DNA of 64,000 bases, taken from Streptomyces yatensis (lineage in GTDB: Bacteria > Actinomycetota > Actinomycetes > Streptomycetales > Streptomycetaceae). Numbering within the stretch: position 1 is the first letter of the stretch; each line of letters starts with the position of its first letter. Shown here in pieces: positions 17,570 through 25,462 of the stretch. The stretch lies in contig NZ_CP072941.1 of assembly GCF_018069625.1 (NCBI RefSeq), positions 10,106,001-10,170,000 on the forward strand, written 5' to 3'. Under the pieces are notes generated by a model. It had not been told where the DNA came from, ran no database searches, and was given only the letters and a program-made list of their open reading frames with translations. The position numbers and the translations under genes were made by a program.

Positions 17570-18550
17570 TCAGCGTGGCGGTGGCAGATCCGCCGCGCAG
17601 CGGAACCCCATGTGCCCGGTGCTGCTGTCGGGTGTGTTGGAGGTGCGCGCGGCGACCCGGTAGCGGTTGCAGTACGACGCGTGGCACAGGTAGGAGCCGC
17701 CCCGGATCACCTTCGCCTCACCGGCGGGAGGTCCGGCCGGATCCCGGCGGGTCTCGGGGCGGTCGGCCGCGTGCCATGTGGTGCTCCACCAGTCGGAGCA
17801 CCATTCCCACACATTGCCCGAGGTGTTGTACACGCCGAAGTTGTTGGCCCGGTAGGTCTTGACCGGCGCGGTGCCCAGATACCCGTCCTCGCCGGTGTTG
17901 ACCTGCGGGAACTGTCCCTGCCAGATATTGCAGCGGTGCTGCCCCCGGGGCTGGAGCTCATCCCCCCACGGGAAGCGGGCGCGCTCCAGACCGCCACGCG
18001 CCGCCATCTCCCACTCCGCCTCCGTGGGCAGCCGCTTGCCCGCCCATGTCGCGTAGGCGGACGCGTCACGCCAGGAGACATGGACGACGGGGTGGTTCGA
18101 CAGCTCGGTCCAGGACGACCCCGGCCCGTAGGGCGCCCGCCAGCACGCCCCGTCCACCGCGAGCCACCAGGGTGCCTCCGCCACCGTGCCGTCGCGCACC
18201 AGGTGCCGGGCGTCGGGGTGGACGAGTGCGTAGAACACGAAGGACCAGCCGTAGCGCTCGGCATCGGTGCGGTAGCCGCTGCTGCGCACGAACGTCGCGA
18301 ACTGCCTGTTGGTGACAGCGGTCGCGTCGATGAGGAACGGCGACAGCCGCACCGCCCGGACCGGGCCTTCACCGTCCTCGGGAAACGCGTCGGCGTCGTC
18401 GCCTCCCATCAGATACGTCCCCCCGGGGATGCGCAGCATGGCGCGCAGCCCCTGCGCCCGGTCCCGATCCGGCGCCTGGAGCCGCACGGCGGACGGCTCG
18501 GGCATCTCCCCATCGCCCCCTGATGTGGGGGCGCAACATGCTCCTGCCAT
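17570..18550 (-). CDS. Formylglycine-generating enzyme (sulfatase maturase)
   Basis: A 326-residue FGE/SUMF1-family protein that oxidises the cysteine of the sulfatase CxPxR motif to formylglycine. The core motifs are complete: IPGGTYLMGG, VHVSWRDASAYATWAGKRLP, TEAEWEMAARGG, GNVWEWCSDWW and GGSYLCHASYCNRYRVAAR. The copper-binding cysteines are Cys289 and Cys294, five residues apart as in the characterised S. coelicolor enzyme. GGAGG precedes the ATG. Its position just before the sulfatase makes that enzyme its obvious client. Confidence 0.94.
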   Translation of the reverse strand: MAGACCAPTSGGDGEMPEPSAVRLQAPDRDRAQGLRAMLRIPGGTYLMGGDDADAFPEDGEGPVRAVRLSPFLIDATAVTNRQFATFVRSSGYRTDAERYGWSFVFYALVHPDARHLVRDGTVAEAPWWLAVDGACWRAPYGPGSSWTELSNHPVVHVSWRDASAYATWAGKRLPTEAEWEMAARGGLERARFPWGDELQPRGQHRCNIWQGQFPQVNTGEDGYLGTAPVKTYRANNFGVYNTSGNVWEWCSDWWSTTWHAADRPETRRDPAGPPAGEAKVIRGGSYLCHASYCNRYRVAARTSNTPDSSTGHMGFRCAADLPPPR

Positions 18551-18604
18551 CGCTCCTCCAACCGCGGCCGCTGTTCCTCGCCCGACGCTGGGTCTTCTGA
18601 GGTA

Positions 18605-18619
18605 ACTGGTCTGGCCAGC
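18605..18619. promoter_or_regulatory. Probable GntR operator, copy 2
   Basis: ACTGGTCTGGCCAGC matches the palindrome at 6492-6506 at 13 of 15 positions. It lies 55 nt before the maturase start, upstream of the FGE-sulfatase operon. On the minus strand a TATGAT word, a fair -10 hexamer, lies just upstream of it, and a second CTGGCTAG word follows near 18628. Confidence 0.5.
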
Positions 18620-18741
18620 ATCATATTCTGGCTAGTTGAAAGAGTGTGTTTCGGTCCGAATACCGCTGTCAAGGGAGGCACCGAGCCCCAGGGACACCAT
18701 GTGGAGCGGTACGTTCGGCCTGTTCGCGGACTGCTCCGCGG

Positions 18742-21042
18742 TCATCCAAGGGCCGTCGTCCGGGGGGTGTGGTCGGTTTCGCGTTGGGCGGCGTACCAGC
18801 CCAGTGCGCGCACCATGGCCTTGTGCGGGGTCGGCGGGAGCAGGGGGGCGAGGGTTTCCCAGGTCGTGTCGACGAGTTCGCGGGCCTCGGCCATGCACGC
18901 GTCCAGGGCTCCGCTGCGCATCAGCAGGTCGGACGCCTGGAGCGCACCAGTGTCGGAGCGCTGCCGCAGGGCGTCGCGCAGGCGTTGGCGGCCGGCGGTG
19001 TCGAGGAGGCCGGTGGCGTGGGCCACGGGGTAGGTGACCTCGCCGTTGCGGAGGTCTTCGGCGGGGGAGCGGGTGGTGATGCCCTGCTGGTATTCGTCGG
19101 GGGTGCACTGCCCGTACAGGTCGAAGACGTCGTCGGTGATCTGGTACGCGATGCCGACGGCCTCGAAGTACGCGCAGATCGCGTCGAGTTGGGTCTCCTC
19201 GGCGCCGCCGAGGATCGCGGAGACCTCGGCGGTGCTGCGGACGAGCATGCCCGTCTTGAGCCGGTGGGCGGTGCGGATCTGGTCGAGGAGGGGGCGGGCG
19301 TCACCGGTGGCCACGGCGTGGTCGAACGCGGTGTGGTGCCCGGCGAGGTCCAGGGCCTGACCGGCGTGGGCGGCGCGCAGGTCTCGCAGATAGAGCCGGT
19401 AGATGCGCAGCATGGTGGCGGCGTCGGCCTGCGGGACGCGCTGGATGAGGGCGTCGAAGGTGTAGTAGCCGAGCGTGCCTGCGGTGATCGCCGGAGCGGT
19501 GCCGTAGACCTCGTGGACGCTCGGACGGCCGCGCCGGGTGGGCGAGTTGTCCTGGATGTCATCGATGACCAGCGCCGAGACATGCAGCAGCTCGGTGACC
19601 GCGGTCAGCGGCCGGTAGCGCTCGGGGTCGGCGCCGAGAAGACAGAGGACGGCCGCGGCCACGTAGGGGCGCCAGGAGCGTCCGGGGTTGTCGAGCAGGT
19701 GCAGCACGGGAGCGGCGACCGCATGATGGAGGCGGATCCGGGCGGCGGTGTCCAGGTCCGTGCCGCCGCTGGTGCCGGTGAGCAGGCCCAGCGCGGTCTC
19801 GTCGGTGGCATCGGTGGAATAGAGCGCGGCGGCTTCCGCCCGGGCGATGTCGTGGGTGCGGCGCATGTAGTGCTCGATATCGCCGATGGTGTTGGTCGGG
19901 AGGGTCTGCAGGAACGCCGTGCCGGCCACCGGCGTGGTTCCCATGACGCCGCGCACGGTGGCGGGGCTCTCCCAGAAGGCGCGTCCGACGATCAGGGTAC
20001 GGACCTCGCCCTCCGTCGCCGGAGCGATCACCTCGGCATCCAGTCCGAGGTCGGGGACGCGCACACGCACCGCGGTGGGGTAGGTGTTGAGGGTGGCCAG
20101 TGAGGTCCAGTGGCGCACTGGCTGCCAGTCCAGGTCGTGGTAGCTGACCCCGCCGTCCGGGGCGACCACCGTGGCCCGGGTGGACGCCGGCGTGGTGGCA
20201 CCCGTGGCGGGGTCGGTGTTGCGCGCGTGAATGCAGCCGATCTCCCAGCCGTTGCCGAGCTGGATACCGGCCCACTCCCAGGTGTGGTCCGGCGTTCCCG
20301 GGGCCCGCTCGACGTCGTAGTAGGTGCTGCCCCAGTCCTGCTCGAACCAGGCGTGCCCCGCCACCCGCCGTTGGGTGCCGTCCGCATGACGCAGCGTCCC
20401 CTGGACGTGCAGCCGGGGCACGAAGTACGACGTCATCGCGTCCGCGTCGGTCGGAAGCCGCCCCGGATAGCGCCCCTGGGCGTCGAACTGCGGTACCGCG
20501 GCCTTGACGGGGGTGAGCAGAAGCTCGAAGTCTTCCCCTGCCTGGAAGGCCAGGCGGAATCCGCCGTCCTCCTCGCGGCGCAGCGCGGCCACGTCCCCGA
20601 ACGACATGTTCAGCGTGTCGGCCGACGCCACCACCGGCTCGGCCAGCAGCCGGTCGGGCAGCAGCGGGCCCTCGGCGAGGGCCTCCGCCAGCGCCTCGCG
20701 GACCCGGTGATCCTGCGCGGTGTCGCCGCGGAGCGCCTCGCGGACCGCGCGGTGCATGGTGGGCGTGAGCCAGGCGCCGTGGGAGACCCCTGCCGGGCCC
20801 GAGCAGGTGGACACCACGCCGTACCCGGGACCGGCCGCGGGGTCCCGCAGGTCGTGGTGTTTCAGCACGCTGATCATCCACGTGTACTCGTCGCCGCTCT
20901 CGTCGCGCAGATGCCCGTTGAGATACCACGCCTCGGCACCGGCCGAAGGATGCGGCAGGCCGAAGGGCGCTGGACCGGCGGTGTGCCGCGGTGCGGCCTG
21001 CGAAGGGTCCTGTGCCGGGGGACGGGACGCGGAGATGGTCAT
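18742..21042 (-). CDS. CrtC/lipocalin-like domain fused to a polyprenyl synthase
   Basis: A 766-residue two-domain protein. Residues ~30-390 resemble the CrtC/AttH lipocalin-like fold (AEAWYLNGHLRD, AGHAWFEQDWGS, WEWAGIQLGNGWEIGCIHAR). Residues ~400-745 are a trans-polyprenyl synthase with both aspartate-rich motifs, DDIQD (Asp494) in HVSALVIDDIQDNSPTRRG and DDVFD near 635 in QITDDVFDLYG, plus the conserved KTG. Small residues (Ser, Ala) at -5 and -4 before the first motif argue against a farnesyl-limited product and for C20 or longer. CrtC proteins hydrate carotenoids or act as prenyl-binding lipocalins, so the fusion may make and then handle an isoprenoid. No carotenoid genes are nearby. 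It is divergent from an ABC exporter. Confidence 0.85.
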   Translation of the reverse strand: MTISASRPPAQDPSQAAPRHTAGPAPFGLPHPSAGAEAWYLNGHLRDESGDEYTWMISVLKHHDLRDPAAGPGYGVVSTCSGPAGVSHGAWLTPTMHRAVREALRGDTAQDHRVREALAEALAEGPLLPDRLLAEPVVASADTLNMSFGDVAALRREEDGGFRLAFQAGEDFELLLTPVKAAVPQFDAQGRYPGRLPTDADAMTSYFVPRLHVQGTLRHADGTQRRVAGHAWFEQDWGSTYYDVERAPGTPDHTWEWAGIQLGNGWEIGCIHARNTDPATGATTPASTRATVVAPDGGVSYHDLDWQPVRHWTSLATLNTYPTAVRVRVPDLGLDAEVIAPATEGEVRTLIVGRAFWESPATVRGVMGTTPVAGTAFLQTLPTNTIGDIEHYMRRTHDIARAEAAALYSTDATDETALGLLTGTSGGTDLDTAARIRLHHAVAAPVLHLLDNPGRSWRPYVAAAVLCLLGADPERYRPLTAVTELLHVSALVIDDIQDNSPTRRGRPSVHEVYGTAPAITAGTLGYYTFDALIQRVPQADAATMLRIYRLYLRDLRAAHAGQALDLAGHHTAFDHAVATGDARPLLDQIRTAHRLKTGMLVRSTAEVSAILGGAEETQLDAICAYFEAVGIAYQITDDVFDLYGQCTPDEYQQGITTRSPAEDLRNGEVTYPVAHATGLLDTAGRQRLRDALRQRSDTGALQASDLLMRSGALDACMAEARELVDTTWETLAPLLPPTPHKAMVRALGWYAAQRETDHTPRTTALG

Positions 21043-21194
21043 GCCGGAAACCTAGACGTCCGCACCCCGCTCTCCGGGTGCTGTTCACCGGCCCCACCTC
21101 ATCGGATGACAGCGCGGCCCGGATTCCGGGTCCTCACCGTGCCCTCGACGCCGCCCGCTCGTTATAGCGGAACGCCAAGGGGAGGAGGCCCTCG

Positions 21195-21803
21195 ATGGAG
21201 GTGACCGGCGTGTACCACGCCTACGGCCGGCGTGCCGTGCTGGGCGGTGTCGACCTGCGACTGCGCCCCGGTGTACTGGCCGGAATCGTCGGGGAGAACG
21301 GTGCGGGCAAGACGACCCTGCTGAGGATCCTGTCAGGCGAACTGGCCCCCGATCGCGGCACGGTCCGCCACTACGGCGGTTTCGGGTACTGCCCGCAGGC
21401 AGCCGTCCTCAATGACGCGCTCACCGTCCGCCAGCACCTGAAGTACTTCAAGGTCGCCTACGGCCTGAGTGACCTGGTGCGAGCCGAAGAGGTCATGGAG
21501 GCACTCCGGTTCAGCGAGTACGCCGACGAACGCGCCGGAGTCCTCAGCGGCGGAACCCGGCAGAAGCTGAACCTCACCCTGGCCCTCATGCACAACCCGC
21601 GGACCCTGCTGCTGGACGAGCCCTACCAGGGCTTCGACTGGGAGACCTACCAGCGGTTCTGGGACCTGGCCACCCGGCTGCGCGAGGACGGCCGCTCGGT
21701 CCTCGTGGTCTCCCACCTCGCCTACGACGCCGAACGCCTCGACACCTTGTGGCGCCTGGACGGGGGCCGTCTGCACGCGCAGAGCGCGGAGCCCACCGCA
21801 TGA
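21195..21803 (+). CDS. ABC transporter ATP-binding protein
   Basis: A 202-residue single-domain ATPase. Walker A (GENGAGKTT), signature LSGGTRQKLN, Walker B (TLLLDEPYQGFD) and a switch histidine (VVSHLAYD) are present. It is shorter than most because it lacks the usual C-terminal extension. GGGGAGGAGG lies ahead of the ATG, and the stop overlaps the permease start by 4 nt. With that permease it forms a minimal ABC-2-type pump; the cargo is unknown, perhaps the product of the divergent prenyl synthase. Confidence 0.88.
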   Translation: MEVTGVYHAYGRRAVLGGVDLRLRPGVLAGIVGENGAGKTTLLRILSGELAPDRGTVRHYGGFGYCPQAAVLNDALTVRQHLKYFKVAYGLSDLVRAEEVMEALRFSEYADERAGVLSGGTRQKLNLTLALMHNPRTLLLDEPYQGFDWETYQRFWDLATRLREDGRSVLVVSHLAYDAERLDTLWRLDGGRLHAQSAEPTA

Positions 21804-22666
21804 CACCTCCCCGAGCCCTACGCCGCAACCGCACCCTCTTCCTCACGGCGGCCCGCTACGCGCTGATCGAGCACCTGCGCAACCGCTTCGCCATGGTCCT
21901 CATCGCCCTGTTCATCCCCGTGTGGACCGCGCTCGCGTTCTGGTCCGTGCCCAGCACCAACACCCGCTTCCGGCTGCGGGCCACCGGCCGGCTGCTCACC
22001 CCGCACGGCAACCAGCTCACCGAGATCACCGGCGCACTCAACGCCGTCACCCTGATCGTCGGCTTCATGATGTTCGCGGCCTCCTTCGCGGGCGGCCACT
22101 TCGACCGCCGACTGGCCCTGGCCGGCTACCCCCGCAGCCATCTCGTCCTCGCCAAACTCACCTCCTTGACGCTGGCCTCCGCCGCCGTGGCCGCCTACGC
22201 GACCCTCCTCACCCGCACCTTCTGGGCCCCCGAACAGCCCGTCCTGCTCGCCGCCGCCCTCTTCTGCGCCGGCATCACCTATGGCGCCCTGGGCGTCGCC
22301 TTCGGCTCACTGCTGCGCCGCGAGGTGGAGGGCATGTTCGCCATCGTGATGACCAGCGTGATCGACCTCGCCCTGCAAAATCCCCTCTACAGCTCCAGCT
22401 CCGACGGCGGCGTGGTGCGCTATCTGCCCTCCTACGGTGCGATGCAGGCCGCCACCGGCGCCGGGTTCTCCACCACTCCGCTTCCGAAGTACCTCGCCAT
22501 CCAGGCCGGATGGTTCACCGCCGCCGCCCTCATCGCCCTCCTCGCCTTCCACTGCCGCACCCGCAACACCCTCGGCAGGAGCGGACGGCCGCGTGTCGTC
22601 CCGCCCCGCCATCCCGAAGCCGCACCGCGGACGGACGACGTCCCGGTCGGCGAGCCTCCTGCGTAG
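21800..22666 (+). CDS. ABC transporter permease (ABC-2 type)
   Basis: A 288-residue membrane protein with about six helices (for example FAMVLIALFIPVWTALAFW and AALFCAGITYGALGVAFGSL) and a hydrophilic Pro/Arg-rich tail. It has no EAA loop of the import type, which fits an ABC-2-like exporter working with the 202-residue ATPase upstream. The ATG overlaps the upstream stop by 4 nt. The family is too divergent to name a substrate. Confidence 0.82.
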   Translation: MTPPRALRRNRTLFLTAARYALIEHLRNRFAMVLIALFIPVWTALAFWSVPSTNTRFRLRATGRLLTPHGNQLTEITGALNAVTLIVGFMMFAASFAGGHFDRRLALAGYPRSHLVLAKLTSLTLASAAVAAYATLLTRTFWAPEQPVLLAAALFCAGITYGALGVAFGSLLRREVEGMFAIVMTSVIDLALQNPLYSSSSDGGVVRYLPSYGAMQAATGAGFSTTPLPKYLAIQAGWFTAAALIALLAFHCRTRNTLGRSGRPRVVPPRHPEAAPRTDDVPVGEPPA

Positions 22667-22678
22667 CTGCGGGCTCGC
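22650..22678. terminator. Short hairpin at the end of the ABC exporter operon
   Basis: GCGAGCC and GGCTCGC pair around a 15-nt loop that includes the permease stop codon. It lies between two convergent genes. The stem is only 7 bp, so the call is tentative. Confidence 0.4.
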
Positions 22679-22706
22679 GGGGTGACGGAGGCCCGAGGCG
22701 CCGGGC

Positions 22707-23468
22707 TCAGGCCATGGAGACCGCGGCGTTCATCTCCCACATGAGCACCTCGGCGCCGTCGGGACCGCCGGTGACGCGCTGGCCCTCCGCGCCGGTGACA
22801 CGGACCGCGTCACCGGTGGCCAGCGCCTTTGCGCCCTCCAGCTCGGCGCTGCCGCGCGCGACGAAGAGGTGGACGAAGGGAGCGGTGACGATCTCCAGGG
22901 TCTCGGCGGGGCGGATGCGGGCGACGTGCAGGGCGGCATGCTTCTGCCGGATGCCGATCGCCCGCTGGTTGCCGTGCCCGGGCATGCCGGAGGCGAGCGT
23001 GGCCCAGCCGCCGAGAGCGAGTTCGTCGTTGATGTCGAGCTGCTCGTAGCCGGGCCGGATACCGGACTCGTCGGGGATCGTCCACATCTGGATGAAGTGG
23101 ACGGGGTCGTTGTGCTCAGGCCGGCCGGTGAGGGTCCAGGAGTCGTTCTTCTCGCTGTGGAGGATCCCGGTGCCGGCGCTCATCCGCTGGGCGAGGCCGG
23201 GGTAGATCACCCCGTTGTGCCCCTCGGAGTCCTGGTGGACGAGGCCGCCGTCGAGCACCCAGGTGATGATCTCCATGTCCCGGTGGGGGTGGGTCTCGAA
23301 GCCGGTGCCGGGGGCGACGACATCGTCGTTGGAGACCAGCAGCAGCCCGAAATGGGTGTTCTTGGGGTCCCAGTGGCGCGAGAAGGAGAACGAGTGGTGG
23401 GAGTCGAGCCAGCCGGCGCGGGTGTGGAAACGCTCGCTGGCGCGCCGGATGTCGAGCTGGGAGGCCAT
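22707..23468 (-). CDS. Pirin family protein
   Basis: A 253-residue bicupin of the pirin family. The N-terminal cupin carries the metal-binding histidines (GFETHPHRDMEIITWVLDG) and the conserved stretch MSAGTGILHSEKN. Pirins are Fe(II) proteins with quercetinase or redox-sensing roles; the physiological one is unclear here. The start at 23468 has AAAGGA at proper distance; in-frame sequence further upstream would cross the promoter. It is divergent from a WrbA-like flavoprotein, so a joint response to quinones or oxidative stress is plausible. Confidence 0.9.
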   Translation of the reverse strand: MASQLDIRRASERFHTRAGWLDSHHSFSFSRHWDPKNTHFGLLLVSNDDVVAPGTGFETHPHRDMEIITWVLDGGLVHQDSEGHNGVIYPGLAQRMSAGTGILHSEKNDSWTLTGRPEHNDPVHFIQMWTIPDESGIRPGYEQLDINDELALGGWATLASGMPGHGNQRAIGIRQKHAALHVARIRPAETLEIVTAPFVHLFVARGSAELEGAKALATGDAVRVTGAEGQRVTGGPDGAEVLMWEMNAAVSMA

Positions 23469-23516
23469 GGTGGTGTCCTTTCTGTCCGTGCGGCCGGGGG
23501 TGTCGACCCGGTGATG

Positions 23517-23605
23517 TAGTTGAACGTTATACAACATCGCGAGCCGAATCATTCCCGTCGCCAGTGGGGTGCTGATCGCCCTATGCATGGTTTACGGTTC
23601 AACTA
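23517..23605. promoter_or_regulatory. Divergent promoter region with inverted TAGTTGAAC boxes
   Basis: Two copies of the 9-bp word TAGTTGAAC face each other: 23517-23525 and, inverted, 23597-23605, each near the promoter of one divergent gene (pirin, WrbA-like). Mirrored boxes of this kind suggest one regulator or sigma factor acting on both genes. No regulator gene lies beside them. Confidence 0.4.
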
Positions 23606-23649
23606 GTGCCCGGGTCGGCGGGCACGGACCGACCAGGAAGAAATCCGGC

Positions 23650-24327
23650 ATGGGCATCTTCAACCGAAATCGCACGAACGACTCCAACGGAACGGAGACC
23701 ACAACCGTGAGCGCCCCGATCAAGGTAGCCGTCGTCTACTACTCCTCCACCGGCACGATCGCCGAGATCAGCAAGCAGATAGCCCAGGCAGCGGAGAAGG
23801 CCGGTGCCCAGGTCCGCCTGCTCAAGGCGGCCGAACTGGCCCCGCAGGCCGCGATCGACTCCAACCCCGCCTGGGCCGCCAACGCCGCCGCCACCGCCGA
23901 CATCCCCGAGGCCACCCCGGACGACGTCGAATGGGCCGACGCCGTGGTCTTCGGTTCCCCCACCCGCTTCGGCAACGTCGCCTCGCAGCTGAAGCAGTTC
24001 ATCGACATGCTCGGCGGCCTGTGGGGCGAGGGCAAGCTCGCCGACAAGGTCTACAGCGGCTTCACCTCCTCCGCCACCACCCACGGCGGCCAGGAGTCCA
24101 CCCTGCTCGCCCTGTACAACTCCTTCCACCACTTCGGCGGCATCATCGTGGCCCCCGGCTACACCGACCCCGCCAAGTTCGCGGACGGCAACCCGTACGG
24201 CACCTCCCACGTCGACGCCCAGGGCAGCAACCCCGTCGACCAGACCACCCGTGAGGCCGCCCGCGTCCAGGCCGAGCGCATCGTGCGCCTCACCACCGCC
24301 CTCAAGGCCGGCCTCGCCTCCGCCTGA
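23650..24327 (+). CDS. wrbA: WrbA-like NAD(P)H:quinone oxidoreductase
   Basis: A flavodoxin-fold protein of 225 residues (206 if the GTG at 23707 is used). The FMN phosphate loop is YYSSTGTIAEISKQ, followed by GSPTRFGNVASQLKQFID and SSATTHGGQESTLL, the WrbA signature. It would reduce quinones by two electrons with NAD(P)H. The ATG at 23650 has GGAAGAA upstream; the GTG at 23707 has GGAG and gives the usual WrbA length, so the start is uncertain. It is divergent from pirin and closed by a strong terminator. Confidence 0.88.
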   Translation: MGIFNRNRTNDSNGTETTTVSAPIKVAVVYYSSTGTIAEISKQIAQAAEKAGAQVRLLKAAELAPQAAIDSNPAWAANAAATADIPEATPDDVEWADAVVFGSPTRFGNVASQLKQFIDMLGGLWGEGKLADKVYSGFTSSATTHGGQESTLLALYNSFHHFGGIIVAPGYTDPAKFADGNPYGTSHVDAQGSNPVDQTTREAARVQAERIVRLTTALKAGLASA

Positions 24328-24351
24328 GCCCGGCACCCGGCGAACGCCACT

Positions 24352-24395
24352 CTGGGCCGGTCGGCCGTACCACGTCGTACGGCCGACCGGCCCAG
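24352..24395. terminator. Strong terminator after the WrbA-like gene
   Basis: A perfect 19-bp stem (CTGGGCCGGTCGGCCGTAC with its complement) around the 6-nt loop CACGTC begins 24 nt after the stop codon. Confidence 0.9.
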
Positions 24396-24543
24396 CCATG
24401 CCCACACGCCTAGTCCCCCACAGGCATTGGGCCGTCCGCGTGCGTCGGGGGGCGTCGTTGCGCCCGTCGCCCGCGTGTGACGCCCGGTCTGCCGCAGGAT
24501 GGCGCCCGAATGCCCATGACGCGCTCCCGGCCTGGTGAGGACC

Positions 24544-24990
24544 ATGACCACCAAGACCACGCCGACGACAAGCCTGATGATGGCCTTCGCACTGTGCGTC
24601 CTGGCCGTCGGCAACCAGCTCCCGGGCGGGGCCGACGCCCACCTCGGCATGGTCGTCGTCGGCTTCGGGCTGTTCAACTTGTTCATGAACCTCGGGCCCA
24701 ACGCCACCACCTTCACGCTGCCCGCCGAGGTCTTCCCCTCCGAGATGCGCACCGCGGCCCACGGCTTCGCCGCCGGATGCGGAAAACTGGGCGCCGCCCT
24801 GGGGACGTTCCTCTTCCCGGTCCTGCTGTCCACCGTCGGGGAAAGCGCACTGCTGTTCGGGGTGGCCGCCACCTGTGCCCTGGGCTTCCTGATCACCTTC
24901 GCCTTCCGGGTCGAGACCCGCGGCCGTTCCCTCGACGAGCTGTCCGGCGCCCAGGTGACCGCGGTAGCCCCTCGCGTCACCCCGCCATGA
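24544..24990 (+). pseudogene. MFS transporter, C-terminal fragment
   Basis: About 148 residues match only the last third of a major facilitator of the sugar/phosphate-symporter type. The motif GPNATTFTLPAEVFPSEMRT and the following helices (KLGAALGTFLFPVLLST, LGFLITFAFRVETRGRSLDE) belong to the final transmembrane segments. The N-terminal eight or so helices are missing, with no trace upstream in any frame. An ATG preceded by GAGG allows translation, but a stub this short is unlikely to transport anything. It lies in a decayed stretch with the next remnant. Confidence 0.7.
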
Positions 24991-25019
24991 GCGGGCCCGC
25001 GCCCGGCCGGGCGTAACCC

Positions 25020-25181
25020 GACCTGGCCATCACCACCAGGGCGGACACCGAGGACACCCTCGCGGCGGCGCTCGACACGGCCAGGAGCGACCGCGACCGG
25101 CGCGTCTTCATCGAGGCAGTCATGGAACGTCTGGACGCCCCGGAGTCTCTCGTCAAGCTGGGCAAGGCGGTTCGCCGCCGC
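25020..25181 (+). pseudogene. Remnant of a thiamine-diphosphate alpha-keto acid decarboxylase (C-terminus)
   Basis: One frame reads LAITTRADTEDTLAAALDTA, then RVFIEAVMERLDAPESLVKL, which matches the C-terminal end of pyruvate/indolepyruvate decarboxylases. An in-frame stop (TAA) stands two codons before the matching stretch, and no upstream portion exists, so the gene is dead. After about 25181 the frame continues as unrelated Arg/Pro-rich sequence. Recognition of the family is from memory of its C-terminal motif. Confidence 0.55.
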
Positions 25182-25462
25182 GGACTACCACCACGCGCCC
25201 GTCTCCTGAGCACAAGGCCGGGGCGGCCCAGACGGAGCGATCCCGGCGCCCACCCGCCGAGGCGTCGCACCTGTCCGGGCCGGACGGCCTTTCTGCTGGA
25301 CGGCCCGCCCGGACACATGCTCTAGCGCTATCGTCTAGAAGTGGAATTTTCGTTGATGATTCGTTGATGATGTGACCGCGGGACGCGGGCCATGCCCAGG
25401 GCGACGGCGTGCAAGCGATCCGGGAGACCTGGAACAACCTTCGAGAAGACGGACCTCACCCC
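25182..25462. promoter_or_regulatory. Intergenic region with tandem TTCGTTGATGA and TCTAG/CTAGA arms
   Basis: This 281-bp gap precedes the DSD1-like gene. It holds a short inverted repeat TCTAG...CTAGA near 25321-25339 and, at 25349-25370, two exact copies of TTCGTTGATGA in tandem. The base composition dips locally, as in Streptomyces promoters. The repeats could be half-sites for a regulator; none is encoded next door. Confidence 0.35.

Noticed and set aside
15413..18523. A 1036-codon plus-strand frame over the sulfatase and maturase genes
   Set aside because: It spans two real genes on the other strand and their intergenic gap, and shows no recognisable protein signature.
24352..24395. The 19-bp inverted repeat as an attachment or insertion site for a mobile element
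   Set aside because: It sits 24 nt after a stop codon with a 6-nt loop, the classic terminator layout. There is no integrase, tRNA or direct repeat nearby.
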